DNA of 64,000 nt from Diatrype stigma (lineage: Eukaryota; Ascomycota; Sordariomycetes; Xylariales; Diatrypaceae): NCBI GenBank assembly GCA_022225965.2, contig JAKJXP020000041.1, positions 124,001 to 188,000 of the forward strand, written 5' to 3'. Both the position numbers and the translations under genes were made by a program. Positions 23,156-36,500 of this stretch are shown here, one piece after another (the stretch's first letter is position 1; the number at the start of each line of letters is the position of its first letter). The notes beneath the pieces are model-generated. The model searched no databases. It saw nothing but the letters and a program-made list of their open reading frames with translations, and was not told where the DNA came from.

Positions 23156-26100
23156 TCACATGTCCATATCCCCGTCCGCGAGCGCAAGTCGCTGTTTCGT
23201 AGTTTTGGCCTTCTTACTGCCTTGCTTCCGCTTCTTCGTCGCTTTGGGGTCGGCGGGCTCGACCGGAGTCGCCGTGCCGGACGCTTTGTTGCCATCGTCA
23301 AAGTTACCCTCGCCTTAAGATTATGTTAGCATTAGACTCTCCTGAATCCCACAAGATATTGGAGATTGCTCACCTTCATGATACATCTCGTCTAGGCTGA
23401 CGGCCTCCCGCTTTCTCTTGGTAGCAGCACTCTTCTTCTTGGCAGCTTTGTCGAGCTCGCCGGTCTGGGCAAGTTCCTTCTCGCGCTGCTCGATCAGCTC
23501 CGCCTGCTCATCGTCGGCTAGCCACATGGCAATATCGCGGTTCCGGTTCTCGGCCGGGCGACGACCACTGAAGTCCACTCCACGAGCGCCGCCACCCTGG
23601 ATGACGACGCGCTGCACCTCTTCCTTTTGCATCGCCCGTTTTCGGATGCGCTCCTCGATGGTACCGCGTGTGATCAGGCGGTATACAGTGACTTGTTTGG
23701 TTTGACCAAGACGGTGAGCACGGTCCATGGCCTGCGAATCGATGGTAGGGTTCCAATCACTGTCGTAGAAGATGACGGTATCGGCTGAGGTGAGATTGAT
23801 ACCGAGACCACCTGCTCGGGTCGAGAGAAGGAAGATGAAGATATCCGAGCGAGTCTGGAAATCGGCAACAGTATCTCTTCTGTCTTCGAGCTTGGTAGAT
23901 CCATCGAGCCGGCAATACTTGTAGTTGCGGTACGTCAAGTACTCCTCCATGAGATCGATCATCCTTGTCATCTGGAAGTATAGCAGCACGCGATGGCCCT
24001 CCTCCTTTAGCTTGAAAAGCAACTTGTCAAGCTGGGCAAGCTTCCCACTATCTGTGACAAAGCGGCGCATACTGGGAACAGCAATATTTGTGAAGCGCTT
24101 CTTCTCGTTGTCGGGCGGAGGCAGCAAGGCAGGCGATGGGTATTGCTCTTGAGGGGTGTGTTGCGTGACTAGAGTTTTCTCCTCGATAGCATTGGGTCCA
24201 TACAGACTCTTACGCATGGACATATTGAACAAGATATCTTCCCGTTCAGCAATGGGCGCTCGGGTCCCCTCACATGTGACCTCGATTGGAGCGGCTGATG
24301 CTCCTGGCCGGGCCGCCTGCTCGAGTCTGCCTAAACCGGAGTCCCGCCATATAGACCCGGAAATGTTCATAAGGTCGCCCAGGATACCTTCCTTCGTAAC
24401 CTCAACGAGCGGCTTCCGATCCATTCGAGCCTTGACTTGAAACAGTGCGTGTGCCGGCGTGAAATTCTCCTCGCCTGGTTCGTCGTATATGATGTTGAGC
24501 CGGCCCAAACGATTTCCTCGGTGAGCAAGGTCGGCCGCTCTAGAAAATACATCGGAATGGCTAGCTCGGTAGGCTTCCTCAGGGCTCGTGTCCGCGAAGC
24601 GAAGGAAGGAGAATGATTCATTGCCGGATGTGCTCTCCCGGATATTTTCTGGGGTCCAGATATTCATGAGATGGTTCAAGTATTTATTTCTGAAGCCAGC
24701 TTTCTCATTTTTCTTGTCGGCTTTGTACAGCCTACCACCTTCATTCCATACCAGGCGGGGCAAGTTGTATTCGATGGAATTCCGAGTCGAGTAGCCGACA
24801 TGAACATTTGGTCCCTCACGGACGAACGAGGCGGTCTCGGCGAAATATCCAGCAAAGAATGGGCTTGTGGTGTCAGCTCGCTCGAAGAGGTCTGGATGAT
24901 TGCAGACCTTTCGGAACTGCATGACCAGGTTCATCAGAGTGCCGGAGTCCTGGTCGTCTCCAAGGGTGGCCTTCTCGATCAAGTCCATGATACTGATCTG
25001 GTTTCTCAGATTCTTGTATATCGCGCGTTGCCGGTAGGTGAGCTCGCAGAACACGTCTTTCTCAATCTTGTCGCCGAGCTCCTTCTGCACATGCTTCTTG
25101 ACGCGACGCAGCATGAATGGCTTGAGGATTAGATGCAGCCGCTTAAGCTGGTCCTCGTTCAGCGTGGTGTTGCTCTGTGCGTGCGACTCGATGTCCTTAG
25201 AGAACCATTCGCTGAATTCATCATGTGAGTCGAACAGAGATGGCATAATGAAGTGGAGCAGAGCCCAAAGCTCCTGCATGTTGTTCTGTATGGGAGTACC
25301 GGTAAGAAGCAGACGGTTACGGCAATGGAAGGCCAAGAGGCATTTCCACCGAGAACTCTGCGAGCTCTTGATAGCCTGTGCCTCGTCCAGGATCATGTAT
25401 TGCCATCGCATCTTCTGGAAATAAGCAACATCGGATACGACCAACTGGTACGATGTGATCAAGACGTGGAAAGGAGCATCCTTCTTGTATTGGTTGTGCT
25501 TGCGATCCCAGAACTTGCGCAGTACCTTCCGGTCGCTGGCAGAACCCCAGTATGGCAGTACTTTGAACTCCGGGACGAATCTCGCAATCTCCTGCTGCCA
25601 GTTATGGAGGGTCGACGCAGGTGCCACCACCATGTACGGGCCCCAGATATCGTGCACCTCAGCGAGGTAGGCCATGACGGATATAGACTGTACCGTCTTG
25701 CCGAGACCCATCTCGTCTGCTAGAATACCGTTGATTCCCTGCTCGTAGAGATTGGCGAGCCAGTTGAGGCCCTTCAGCTGGTATTCCTTGAGCTGGCAGT
25801 TGAGTAGCTTGGGCTGCTCCACAGTCACGTCGCCGAGACCTGTAGGGTTCTGGAAGTTCATCTCGCCATCCTCGTCCATATCGGTATCCGTCTTGTTGAA
25901 GGCCCGGGCTTTCGCCTGGGCTTCTGCAATGGCATTCTGGGCATTGGCCATGGCAGCGGCCTTCAGGGTCTCTTCATCCTCAGCATCGAAATTGAGCTGG
26001 TCGAAGTTGGTAACCTTGGTGCCTACAGGTCCAGCAGTAGATTCTTCCACATCAAGCTTAGCGGCGGCTTGTGCATTCGGATCGGTAGCTATGTCAGGAT

Positions 26101-29100
26101 TATCTGTGCTTCGCTCAACTTCGTCGGTCTTGATCTTCTTTCCGATGAAGTGGGAGTACAGTTCCGTCTGTGAGATTAGGAAGTTCAGCTTCCTCTTCTG
26201 ACGAGCAGCCTCACGGTCTGCTTCCTCTTTTCGGGCGTTCTCAAGCTCTTGTCTCTCTGCGGCCTTCCGCAAGTCTCGCTCCTCGCGTTCGTTGCGTTTC
26301 CAGAAGCCCATCATCTCACGCATGCAGCGCTTGGCCCGAGCTTGGAGATCCTTGGTACCCTTGTTGGTACGGAGCTGCCAGCGTTTGGCCTCCTTGGACG
26401 CTAGAATGGCAGTCTTCTTGAGGTTGGACGCCTTGGTCGCATACGAATCACCCGCCAACTTGTAAGCCTTGGGGACATCTTTGCGTGCAAGATCCCGCCA
26501 AATCTGGTCGTAGATCTGGTTGTAGCCCTTAGACTGAAACTTGGTCTCCAGGGGATTGACAGGAACCTCCTCGACCTCTTTTTCTTTCTCCTTGGGCTCC
26601 TTAGGGACCTCCTTGGTTTCCTTCTCCTTCTCCTTGGACTCTTTAGAGGAACCTTTGCTCAGCTTGATGCGGATCTTGGTTTCTTCCTTGGACGGCAGTT
26701 CCTCCCCAGCATCAAGGGCAGCTTGTGCAGCCTCGGCCGAGTCCTTTTCAGCCTGTTTCTGCTCCTTGGACTTCTTCGGGCGATTACCTGAGCGTTTGCT
26801 CTTACTTTTGCCGCCGGATTCCTGGTCGGTTGCTTGGAAGGTGGACATCGTACCTCCATCCATGTTAAGCTCAAGCGGAGCGATATTACGTGCAGGGCCT
26901 TTGATGCCCTTCTGCAAGATCAACTTGGTTTGTTGAGCCTTCTTGTTGGCGCGTTCGGCTTCCCGCAAGTGCTTCTGGCGCTCTTGTTCGTCTTCGGCTG
27001 CCAGTGCTTTCGCAAGCGCGGCCTCTTTCTGCTCGATAGTGACCTGCATAGATTTCTCCCGCCGTCGCTTCCGCTGCATGTCCTTCTTGCGTTCCTTCTC
27101 GGCAAATAGCTCCCGCTCCCGGACCTCTGAAAGAGCTTCTTCGTAATGAAGGTCCTCATATCGACGTTTGCCCAGGGTCGCGTGGGATATCAGCTTCTTG
27201 GAAAGTAATTGTGTTAGGTCGGCTCGGCGAACGATGTTATCTTGGAACTCGTCCTTTCCAAAGTTGAGCTTCCGCTTCTTGGAACGAGTCATGTAAGACT
27301 GCCGCTCAGATTCAAGCTCCGATAGGTCCATATCGTCCATCTCGGCATCGAGTTGCTCTAGCACGCCTTGAATCTTCTTTTCCTTGTCGGCAGAGAGTGT
27401 CTTGGGTTTGGCCTGACCGTTGGCTTGTCTCTTCGGTGCTCTGGAGGACGTTTCTTTTGCTTGACCTGAAGTGGACTTTCTTGATTCTTTCCTAGAAGTG
27501 CCCGGTTCCTTCACCAGAGACTCGCGTCCCTTGCTCTTTCGCGGTTTCTTTTCCTTTTCGGGCATGATGGGGGCTTTAGGCTTCGGGAGCGGGTCGGCAC
27601 TGGAAAGGATGTTGGAAAATGACATCAATTCAGCGGCACGGCTTGGAGTCTAGAATAAGTCAGTACGCGTTCCAAGTTTTACCGACAATATAGAAGGCTG
27701 TGCTACGAGATATTGGATGATGCAACAAATGGCGGACTAGGACTTACGCTTGCAGGAGCTGCAGAAGCCGATGTTGTAGAGGGCTCGGGATTCAGTAGTG
27801 AAGGAAGCGAGGGAGCAGGCGTAGGGGTGTGACGATTGGCCGAAGCAGAGGCGTCCGAGGTAGCGCGATGACGCGAGGGAGAGGTTAGGTTGAGAGCCTT
27901 ATTGGAAGGGCTGTTCGGATGGGTATCCGTGCCGTTTTTTGGGTGCGAGTGAGGATGGGGACTCTGTGGACGACCGCCTTTAGTAGTCGTCGGCGAGGTC
28001 GAGCGATAACCGTTGTAGTAACGACTGTTGCTGCTGTTGCTGCTATCGGTCTTGGCTTTGGATTGCGGGTAATCGTAGGCGTCCGCCCGCGACTGAGATG
28101 GAAAAGGAGGATCGTTAGTTTCTCCAAGTTTGAGAATATTGGTGAAATGAGAAAACATTGAGGTAGAAGTGGATGATGCTGGAGGTGGAATCAAAGAAAG
28201 AGCCACGCGACTTGGAAGCACAGGGCCAACCTAAAGGATGAGGTATGGACGATTTGTGACTGGTGGCGTGTCGCTTTATGCGGTCGGCGTGTCAAGATGA
28301 GTAAGAGTGGAATACCATTCGCGGGAACAGAAGGGATCGGGCTTTAATGGGCTATCTCCATCCTATGCCGTGAAGCTATTCCAGTCCTCGTCGTCTCGAC
28401 TTGATAATGGTATTATTGCCCAAGCCAACACTAATTGAACTTGGGTGGTCGTGATGATGGCAGAGATGGATGATGGTATGACAACGTCGCAGCCCCGAGG
28501 ATGAGGATAAGAAGGGATAAGACGGCTACAATATGGATGTGGAGGTTGCCCATAGCCTACTTCTAAGACCGAGCCCCGGTCGCATCGTAACGCGAAGAAA
28601 ATGCGGTGCCCACTCGAGGGTTGTAGATCCAAATAGCAAGCACATAAGAAATAAGAAACAAGAAGCAAAAAGCAATAAGCAACAAACAAAACACACAATA
28701 GGAATCAAGCAATAAGCAACAAGACGATAGGCAATAGACAATAGGCAATAGACAATAGGCAATGCTGTCAACGTGCAACCCGATCACTTACCGATTTAGA
28801 CCACGAGTCCAAAGTCTTCCTATCGCGGGTGGTGGTGGAATCTGTCAAGGGATCGTAAAAGCTCCCAGAGGACTTCTCCCGCGAAGGCCGTCGAAAGTCG
28901 GGCGGCGACAAGTGGCCGGCCGATGTCTGTGGTGGTTGTAGTGGCGATGCACTGTGAGGATGACGGGACGCTCCTGCGCCCGCGCCATTTGTCGACGCCA
29001 TAATTGAGCTCAAAGCCCCTGGCGGAGGAGCCAGAGGTGGTAGTCCCGGTGCCAGCCTCGGCGGTCGTATCGAGGTGGACGCCGATGATGCCGACGGCGA

Positions 29101-30090
29101 TAACGGGGAATGCGACGCGTTGTGGTGATGGTTATTGTAGAGTGGATGGGTTGGGTGGTGATGCGCTTGTAGTTGTGATTGCGATAAAGGCCGCGACAAG
29201 GGCGACAAGGATGGAGGCGGTGGTGGTAGTGGTGGTGGTGGTGATGGCGCGGCGAGGGTGGAGAGGAAATGGTTGTTTGGCGAGGAAGAATGAAAGGACA
29301 ATGAGTGTGGAGGAGGTGGTGGTGGTGGTGATTGAGAGGATTGAGATGATTGTGGTGGGAATGCAGCAGTAGCCGTGATATGATGGTGATTATTATTAGT
29401 GGTTAAACTGCTGTTAGGCGCGGCATCGCTGGTGGTGGAAGCGGAAGTAGTCGTGGTTGTGGGTTGTTGGCGAAAATCTCGAGCTAACAATTGCGTCGGA
29501 GATGTGACGAAGTTGGCGCCGTTGCTTGTCGTGCTTCGGTTGCTGATGCTGATGCTGCTGTTGCCGCTGCTGTTGCCGATGCCGTTACCAAGTTTCTCGT
29601 CATTGCCACCATTACTAGCGCTGCCGGGCTCCCTCTCCTGGTGCTGGTGCTGGTGCTGGTGCAGTGGTAGTTTGTGATGGGGGATTGAATTATTATTAAT
29701 AGTATGCAGATTGTTGGTGTTGGTGCTGGTGTAAGTTTGGTTTTGAGTTCGGAAAGAATGCGGCGCCGCGGGCGGTGGTGGTGGTGGTGAATGCGGTTGT
29801 GGTGATGGTGGTCTCAGCACATCGGTAATCTTGCTAACCCTGGGATTGCTGTTGATGTTGTTGTTGCTGCTGTTGCTGCTGCTAGGAAATCGTGTTGTAA
29901 GAAAGGGAGGCGATACTCCCTCCCCTGCCCCTACAATTGTCGCGGCTGAACCTGACGAATCTCCAGGAATTGCTGGGGTCGACTCGGTTTTGGAGTTGGT
30001 GCCGTTACTGTTATTAGCGGTGGTAGGAGCGGCGTTGGCGGCGGCGGCAGCGGATCTACCTCGTCTGTGTTCATCTCGTTGATCATCCAT
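23156..30090 (-). CDS. INO80: INO80 chromatin-remodelling ATPase
   Basis: Exons are 30090-28792, 28230-27748, 27649-23374 and 23313-23156, all in phase, giving about 2071 aa. An in-frame ATG at 30168 would add 26 residues. INO80 is the Snf2-family motor of the INO80 complex that slides nucleosomes and edits H2A.Z. Residues 1-600 are low complexity (Asn/Ser/Thr runs, poly-Pro, His). The conserved part starts near [11 protein letters not shown] (about 603). The DBINO domain spans about 970-1100. The ATPase has DEMGLGKT (about 1240) and a DEAQ box. The second RecA lobe starts near 1800 and includes [18 protein letters not shown] and DRAHRLGQ. A large insertion between the lobes is the family hallmark. 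A Lys-rich tail ends at DGDMDM. The last small exon is needed: reading on past 23374 gives an unrelated tail. The N-terminal exon pair is the least certain part. Confidence 0.92.
28644..28766. repeat. Heptamer-register repeats in INO80 intron 1
   Basis: From 28644 units such as ATAAGAA (twice), ACAAGAA, GCAAAAA, GCAATAA and GCAACAA follow each other every 7 bp. At 28725-28766 six units alternate CAATAGG and CAATAGA, a 14-bp higher-order pattern. The array makes up much of a 561-bp intron, unusually long for this window. Confidence 0.82.
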
Positions 30091-33000
30091 TCCTCTTCTT
30101 TCCCTTTCTCGTCCGCCTCCGCTTCCTCCTCTCCCCAACACAGTCGCATGAAAGCCGCCCGGGTCCATTCTTCCTTTTTAGTGAAAACTTTATCCGTCAC
30201 CCCGATATTCCTCAACAACTCCAACTTCAAGGATGCTCGCTCTATCGCTTTCTACTGCTGCACTGCACTGCACTGCACTGAGACTGTATCACCAAATCAA
30301 CAACGGCAGCAGCAACACATCGTCATTAGTCATATCGCGCAGACCATACAGCTTGCTCGGCTAACGATGCTGTTGCGATGATCCAAGACAGATGCCGGGA
30401 GGGTCACACAAAATAGCGGGAGCTGGGGCGAAGTGACCTGTCTGGCGCTGAGGATACCAGCCGATGATTTGGCTGCCTGGTTGACCGAGCCGGATCGAGC
30501 CTCCCGCTGGGTTGGCTCTAGAGCTTATGTGCTATGCCGATGTGCTATCTCGATGGCTGCCAGGATTCCGAACTCATTGCAATCCGACTGCGATATGGGG
30601 AGGAACGACGTTCTGGTTCGCTTACTATTTCTATCTCTGCGATCGTCCAAAGCTAGGTAGGTGGTAATAGTAGTACATGTACCTGTCTAATGGCCCTTTG
30701 TCGCAAGGATATGCACAGATGCGAGGCGATTTGTTTGATGGGGATAGAACAACGAGGAATCAGGATAGGTTATGGCAAACCGTAGAATACCAAATCGCTG
30801 CGCTGTGGTGGCTGCAGGTAAGCTTGGGGAGACAGAGATTCCAGTCTAGATGTCGTTTATATGTAGTATACGAACACACAAGAAGGCATGACTGACGGCC
30901 ACACAATGACGGAAAGCGCAGTTTGATATGCGACAAGTTGAAGCAACTGACGATAGTGCGATGATAGGGCAGGCCAAATATGGGGAGGGGATGGCAATCG
31001 AAGATCAAAGGAAGGGGAAGGAGATACGATAGGGAAGCCGATGGATGGCAAGACCGGCTTTTGGGTTGACGAGATGAGAGATGAGATGATGACAGCGACT
31101 CAACCGTTCTGTGTGTGTGAATATGCACCCATTACCCATTACCCATTGCCCATTGCCTGACGAGCGAGCTACTGGTCCATTCCCCATCCTGCATCCCATT
31201 TCCCGATTGTCCCTCGAATACCTCCACGCGCCCTACGGCCAGAGCTCGTCTTCATCCTTCGCCGAAAAGAGAGGTCTGGGGGAGGACTGGGAGGTCTGGC
31301 CTTGTGCCCCGTGATGATCGATCAACTTGGTCCACAAAAGCCCACTATTATCCCCTCCGCGCATCTGAACATCCTTGCAAGTTGAATCCAATCAGGAATG
31401 ACCCGCCTGCAACGTCTGCAGCCCGCCAAGAAAGCCTCAAAAACACCTTTCCACTGCCTGCCAACCTGCCAACTTGTTGCTTTCAGGTCGTGTCAGGGCT
31501 CCAGAGCTTCCAGAGGAGTCAGGACTCCAGCAGTCAGAAAACCAGCCCCGGCTGTTCCACTCTGTAGTTACCGTCACTCTGCGCCGGTTTGCAGGTTCAC
31601 TGTCCAACCAGCCATCTAGTCTAGACTACCATTTGAGTAGTCGTGGTAGTATAGATGCTGATTTCGAAATGTCTAAACTCTTCTTACACTAGAAGTCTAC
31701 AGGTTACCACAGTAGATGATTGTTTTTACTACTGTTTCATATATCTACATGTAGCCTGGCAACCTGGTGATATCGTCACGGAGCGATGAGGAAACCCAGA
31801 CAACCAGACAGCCAGACAGCACCGCAGACAGCATCCACAGCTGCACAACGTCGGCAATCACCTGAACCTGGGCTGAAGGGATCTGATGGCGGTCCAAGGG
31901 AGGCTAAGGGAGGTCCCCGAAAAGGCGCAACTTGCAAGCAACCATAAATGTGTGTCCTCTCACACTTCGTAAGCCCATCCCGCTTTTCCTTCTGGCACGT
32001 AAAGCCTAGCGGGAAGCAACAATGGCGAGAATGGAACGTCAATTAAGAACCCCTGTCAGCATGTGCCTATCCTTTCCGCTAAGGCTGCACGACGGCTCGT
32101 GCTTGGATGCAAGTTGCACCAAGTTGCGCAATTCCTGGCTGCGGATCTTGTTTCGTATCAGATCTGCTTACGAGTATAGAATGTGGCTTTGCTTGACCTG
32201 ACTGTGGCTTCCATATGTGGGGGTATGTGGCTGCGAACTAGGCGAAGTCCCGAGGTCCCAGCTGTAAGGAAACACAAGCCAGAGTGACCCAGACAGGGAC
32301 CCCTGGACACCGGGACACCCGACGCCGGGCAATGGAAATCTACTGCCTACATACAGGCAGCAGATGCATACATACTACCTACCTAGGCAGTACCTCTAAC
32401 CAGTGACCAGTCGCTTTGTCGAAGAGGCAGTGCCGCAGTGCCTACCATAATACCTACCATAAGGTAGTATGCAGTGGGCAAGGATGTGTGTGTTAAAAAG
32501 TTATGATTGCTGACTGCTTTCATGCCCTAACTGTGATAACTGTGCTGCGACCTTGACTACCACTTACTTAGTATCTACCAGGTACGTATGCATGTTCAAG
32601 TAAGCGAGGTTTGCTAGATCCAATCCCCCGACCGAAAGCCGAAGAGCCTTGGATATACGAAGCAAAAGATAAAGATAAAAGACATCAAACCACTTCCGCC
32701 CTACCCGCCGATTCGACATGGTGTCCCCTACTACCCCCTACCTTATCATGCAACCGAACGAACCGCCCAGCCCAGCCCCATCTCCGATGTAGAAGGAATT
32801 CCCAATTCTCATTCCCATCCTCATTACCAATCCGCATGCGTCCAACATGCCTATTAAAATAAATTCCGTGTATTATAAGTTTGGCGAGCTTGACTCGGGG
32901 TGGTAGGTAGGGTCGAAGAGACCCCCATGGCTCAGTGCCATGATCATGATTTGGCGATTGTCATACCAGCTGGATTCCGCCGGGATCTTGTCTCCATCGC

Positions 33001-33582
33001 TGGTATTGCGTGACATCGTACGTAGAGAAGGAGGGAAAAAAGGTTCCCGAGTATAAACACAGCGTAGCAAGATTGCATTCCGCTTGGCGCTCACAGAAGT
33101 CCGCCCTGGCGGGTTGGCTGGCTATCCAGGCTGGCTGGCCGGGGCCACATGAACGCTGAACGCGGCAACGCGCATCAATGGGAATGTCTCATTAACTGTC
33201 TCGTAACAGTATACGATGTACAAGGGGGTTTTTCTTTCCAGCTGCTCCCCCACCCATCATCATCATCACAACAAAAATGAACATGCCGTCAGATAATAAG
33301 ATTTCCACCATGGATGAAGTAGGTAGTAAGTAAAGAAACAAGTGAAGTGGAAGGGAAGAAGAGAAGAGAAAGAGAAGAAAAAAGTAAAGCGATGTCGGAA
33401 GGAGTGACAAGAAGCATATGGGTAAATGGATTCCACCTCTAAGAAGAACAAGGAAGGAAATAAAAACAAGAACACCGATGACCCCCATCCTCCCCCCTTT
33501 TTGTTTTTTGTACGCTTCCTCCCCCTCTCTACCCCTCTAACTCACCATTACTCCACCTCCTCGCCTATGTAATGCTCCCTCT
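30091..33582. other. 3.5-kb spacer upstream of INO80 and downstream of the mucin-like gene
   Basis: No coding region is recognisable. It contains TGCAC pentamers (about 30258-30281), ACCCATT heptamers (31127-31154), an 8-bp CAGACAGC-type repeat (about 31793-31830), a CTACCATAA duplication near 32440-32462, and a C/T-rich tract near 33480-33545 at the mucin gene's 3' end. The INO80 promoter lies at the left end. Confidence 0.6.
31127..31154. repeat. Heptamer tandem repeat, ACCCATT x4
   Basis: Three exact ACCCATT units followed by GCCCATT, in 7-bp register. It is not the TTAGGG telomere repeat. Confidence 0.9.
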
Positions 33583-36500
33583 TCAGTGCTTTGCCTTCGC
33601 CTTCTCCGCCGCCACCTCCTCCCCACTGGCGCGCCTGCCCCAGCGGAACCAGCTCCAGCCCGGGTGCTCGTGGTGCTGCTCGTCCTCGCCGTCGTCGTCG
33701 CCGCCACTCGCATCCTCCAGCGAGGAGGTGGGGTAGGCGGGATCGCTCGAGACGGCCCGGAAGAACGTGGTCATCGACCCGGTGGCAGCGGGGGTGGGCT
33801 CCGGATCGACGGGGTAGCAGATGCTCGCGGTGCCGTACCCGGGGTAGCAGATGCTGCTGGCACCTCCCGCCGTCGGGGACGAGGACGACGAGGAGGCGGT
33901 GTCGGTCCCGGTCACGGGGTCCGTGCTCATCACGGTGCGCGTCGTGGTGCTGGTCGTGTCGTTGACGGTCACGACCACCGTGCTGGTGCTCAGGCTGGGC
34001 TCCGGCGGCGACGGGGGGTAGTCTAGCTTCGACGACGACGACGACGTCGACGACGACGTCGTGGCCGAGCTGCTACTGCTGTAGGGCCAAGACCCGGTCA
34101 CGGCATCGGTGCTGGCCGTGCTACTGACGATGCTGCTCGTCGTGTCGGGGAGGGTGATGGTGATGGTGCTCGTGCTCGTGCTGGGCGCCGGCGGCTCGGT
34201 GGGGTAGTAGACGGACGAAGAGGAGAGGGAGCCGGTTGCGGGACTGGTGCTGCCCGTGCTGCTGATCACCGACGTGGACGTCGACGTGGGCGTGGACGTA
34301 GCAGGATCCGTCTCCACCGGGAGGCACGTGTACGTGTAGCCGCCGCCGTAGACCTGCTGGCTGTAACAGGTCGTGCTCACGGTGGTGGATTCCGTCGGGC
34401 TGCTGGTCGAATGGCTGACCGACGTCACGGTGCTGTGGCTCGTGGGTGTAGTGCCGGTGCTGATCGTGCCGGTGCTGCTAGGCTCACTAGATGGGACGCT
34501 GTTGGTACCACTGCTGCTACTGCTAACGGGCGAGCTAGAAGAGAGCGTGATAGTCAGCGTGCTGGTGCTGGGCCCCGTCGACGTGGTAGATTCGCTGGTG
34601 CTTCCGGTGACGGCCGAGGTGCTCGACGAGCCCGTGACTACGATGCCAGAGGAGGTGACAGAGCTAGTGCTGATGGACGCCGTCCCTGGCGTTGTGACGG
34701 TACTCGTGCTTATGCTCGGACTACTGTACCCCGGAGGACTGCTGGTCGATGACGATACTGTGCTTGGACCGGTGGGTGGAGGAGGTAAGCTTTCCGAGGA
34801 AGTCGAACCCGTAGGGGGCGGGGGGATGCTGGACGACTCGGTCTCGGTTGTTACCGTCGAGATCGGTGGCGGAACACTAGACGTCGAGTCCGTAACCGGC
34901 GGTGGAATGCTAGTCGGCGGTTCTGTCACGGTTGTTGTGGAAGTTGAGACTGGCGGTGGAATGCTAGTTGTCCCGGTTGTTGCCGAGGTCGAGACGGGTG
35001 GTGGGACGCTGGAAGACTCGGTCACAGTCGTTACGCTCGATTCCGTGGATGTTGAGACGGGTGGCGGAACACTATATTCCGAGGAAGTCGAGCCCGTGAC
35101 GGGTGGTGGAACACTAGATGACTCCGAGGAAGTCGACTCCGTGATTGGTGGCGGAATGCTCGTTTCAGATGAGCCCGAGGAAGTCGAGATGGGTGGTGGA
35201 ATGCTGGACGACTCAGTCACGGTTGTCACCGTTGAGACGGGTGGTGGAATGCTAGACGATCCGGTCATACTTGATCCCGAGGATGTTGAGACAGATGGTG
35301 GGATACTTGACGACTCAGTTACGGTTGTCTCCGTGGAGATCGGCGGCGGAATACTAGACGATCCAGAGGAAGTTGAGCCCGTGACGGGTGGTGGGACACT
35401 GGATGGCTCCGAGGAAGTCGAGACAGGTGGTGGAATGCTAGAAGATTCCGTCATAGTTGATCCCGAAGATGTTGAGACGGGTGGTGGAATACTTGACTCA
35501 GTCACGGTTGTCGCCGTGGAGATCGGTGGCGGAACAGTATACGATCCGGAGGAAGTCGAGTCCGTAACTGGTGGTGGGATGCTAGACGACTCGGTCAGGG
35601 TTGTTTCGGATGAGCTAGAGGAGGTCAATACGGGTGGTGGAACGGACTGGGTCGCACTCGTCAAAGATGATCCCGAGGTTGACCCCGGAGTATTCGTGGT
35701 CGTCACTGTTCCGGTAGTGACCGTAGTGATAGTCGTGATCGATTCCGAGGTCGTCGAGGAGCTACCCATGCTCGAGGTGCTGCCTCCAGTGCTTGTCGGG
35801 GGCCCGTATGTGGTCGAGCTTCCAGAAGAGCCGGTGCTTGAGCTGCTCGGCGCCGTTGAAGTGCTGCTCTCAGTGGAAGAACTGCCAGTCGACCCTGTCG
35901 AGGCTCCGGACGAGTAAGTACGAGTCCACGTCGTAGAAGGGCTCGAATAGGTAGCAGCCGTGGAGCTGATGCCGGTGGTCGTTGGAGTGCCGACGGTCGA
36001 CGACGCCGTGCCAGAGGATCCGGTAGAAGTCAACGTAAGAGTCGTGTGCGAGGTCGATACCGTGACACTGGAAGTCTCACTTGAAGAAATAGTTCCCGGC
36101 GTCGTCGATGGGGAGCTTACGGAATAAGGTGTGCTCGATGAATGACTCTCCGAAGACTGAGACAGGGTTGATGATGTGCCCGACTGCGTTGTCCCCGGCG
36201 TGGTACCAGATGAGGGTACGGAGCTTGACCCGATGGTCACACTGCTAGTCTCACTGGAGACTGGCAGCGTCATCGTGGAAGTCAAAGTGGACGTCGTGCC
36301 CGGGTGGCTGGGCGTGCTAGCACTGGACTCGCTGCTTGAGGTCGTGTAGTCGGTGCTAACATTAGTTAGCGGGAAGGATGAGAAGTGGTGTTCTGAGTAT
36401 CATGCTTACCATGTGGTCGACGTCTCCCCGGATGATGTAGGCGTGGAGGAAGTAGAGTCAACCGGACTTGTGCTAGAGAACCCGCTTGTCGTAGGAGTTG

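Noticed and set aside
31127..31154. Internal telomere repeat
   Set aside because: The unit is ACCCATT (7 bp), not the fungal TTAGGG hexamer.
34373..35917. 514-codon plus-strand open frame opposite the mucin-like gene
   Set aside because: It is the antisense of the Ser/Thr/Pro repeat, whose codon bias keeps the reverse frame open (Val/Gly/Glu repeats); there is no signal, domain or splice support.
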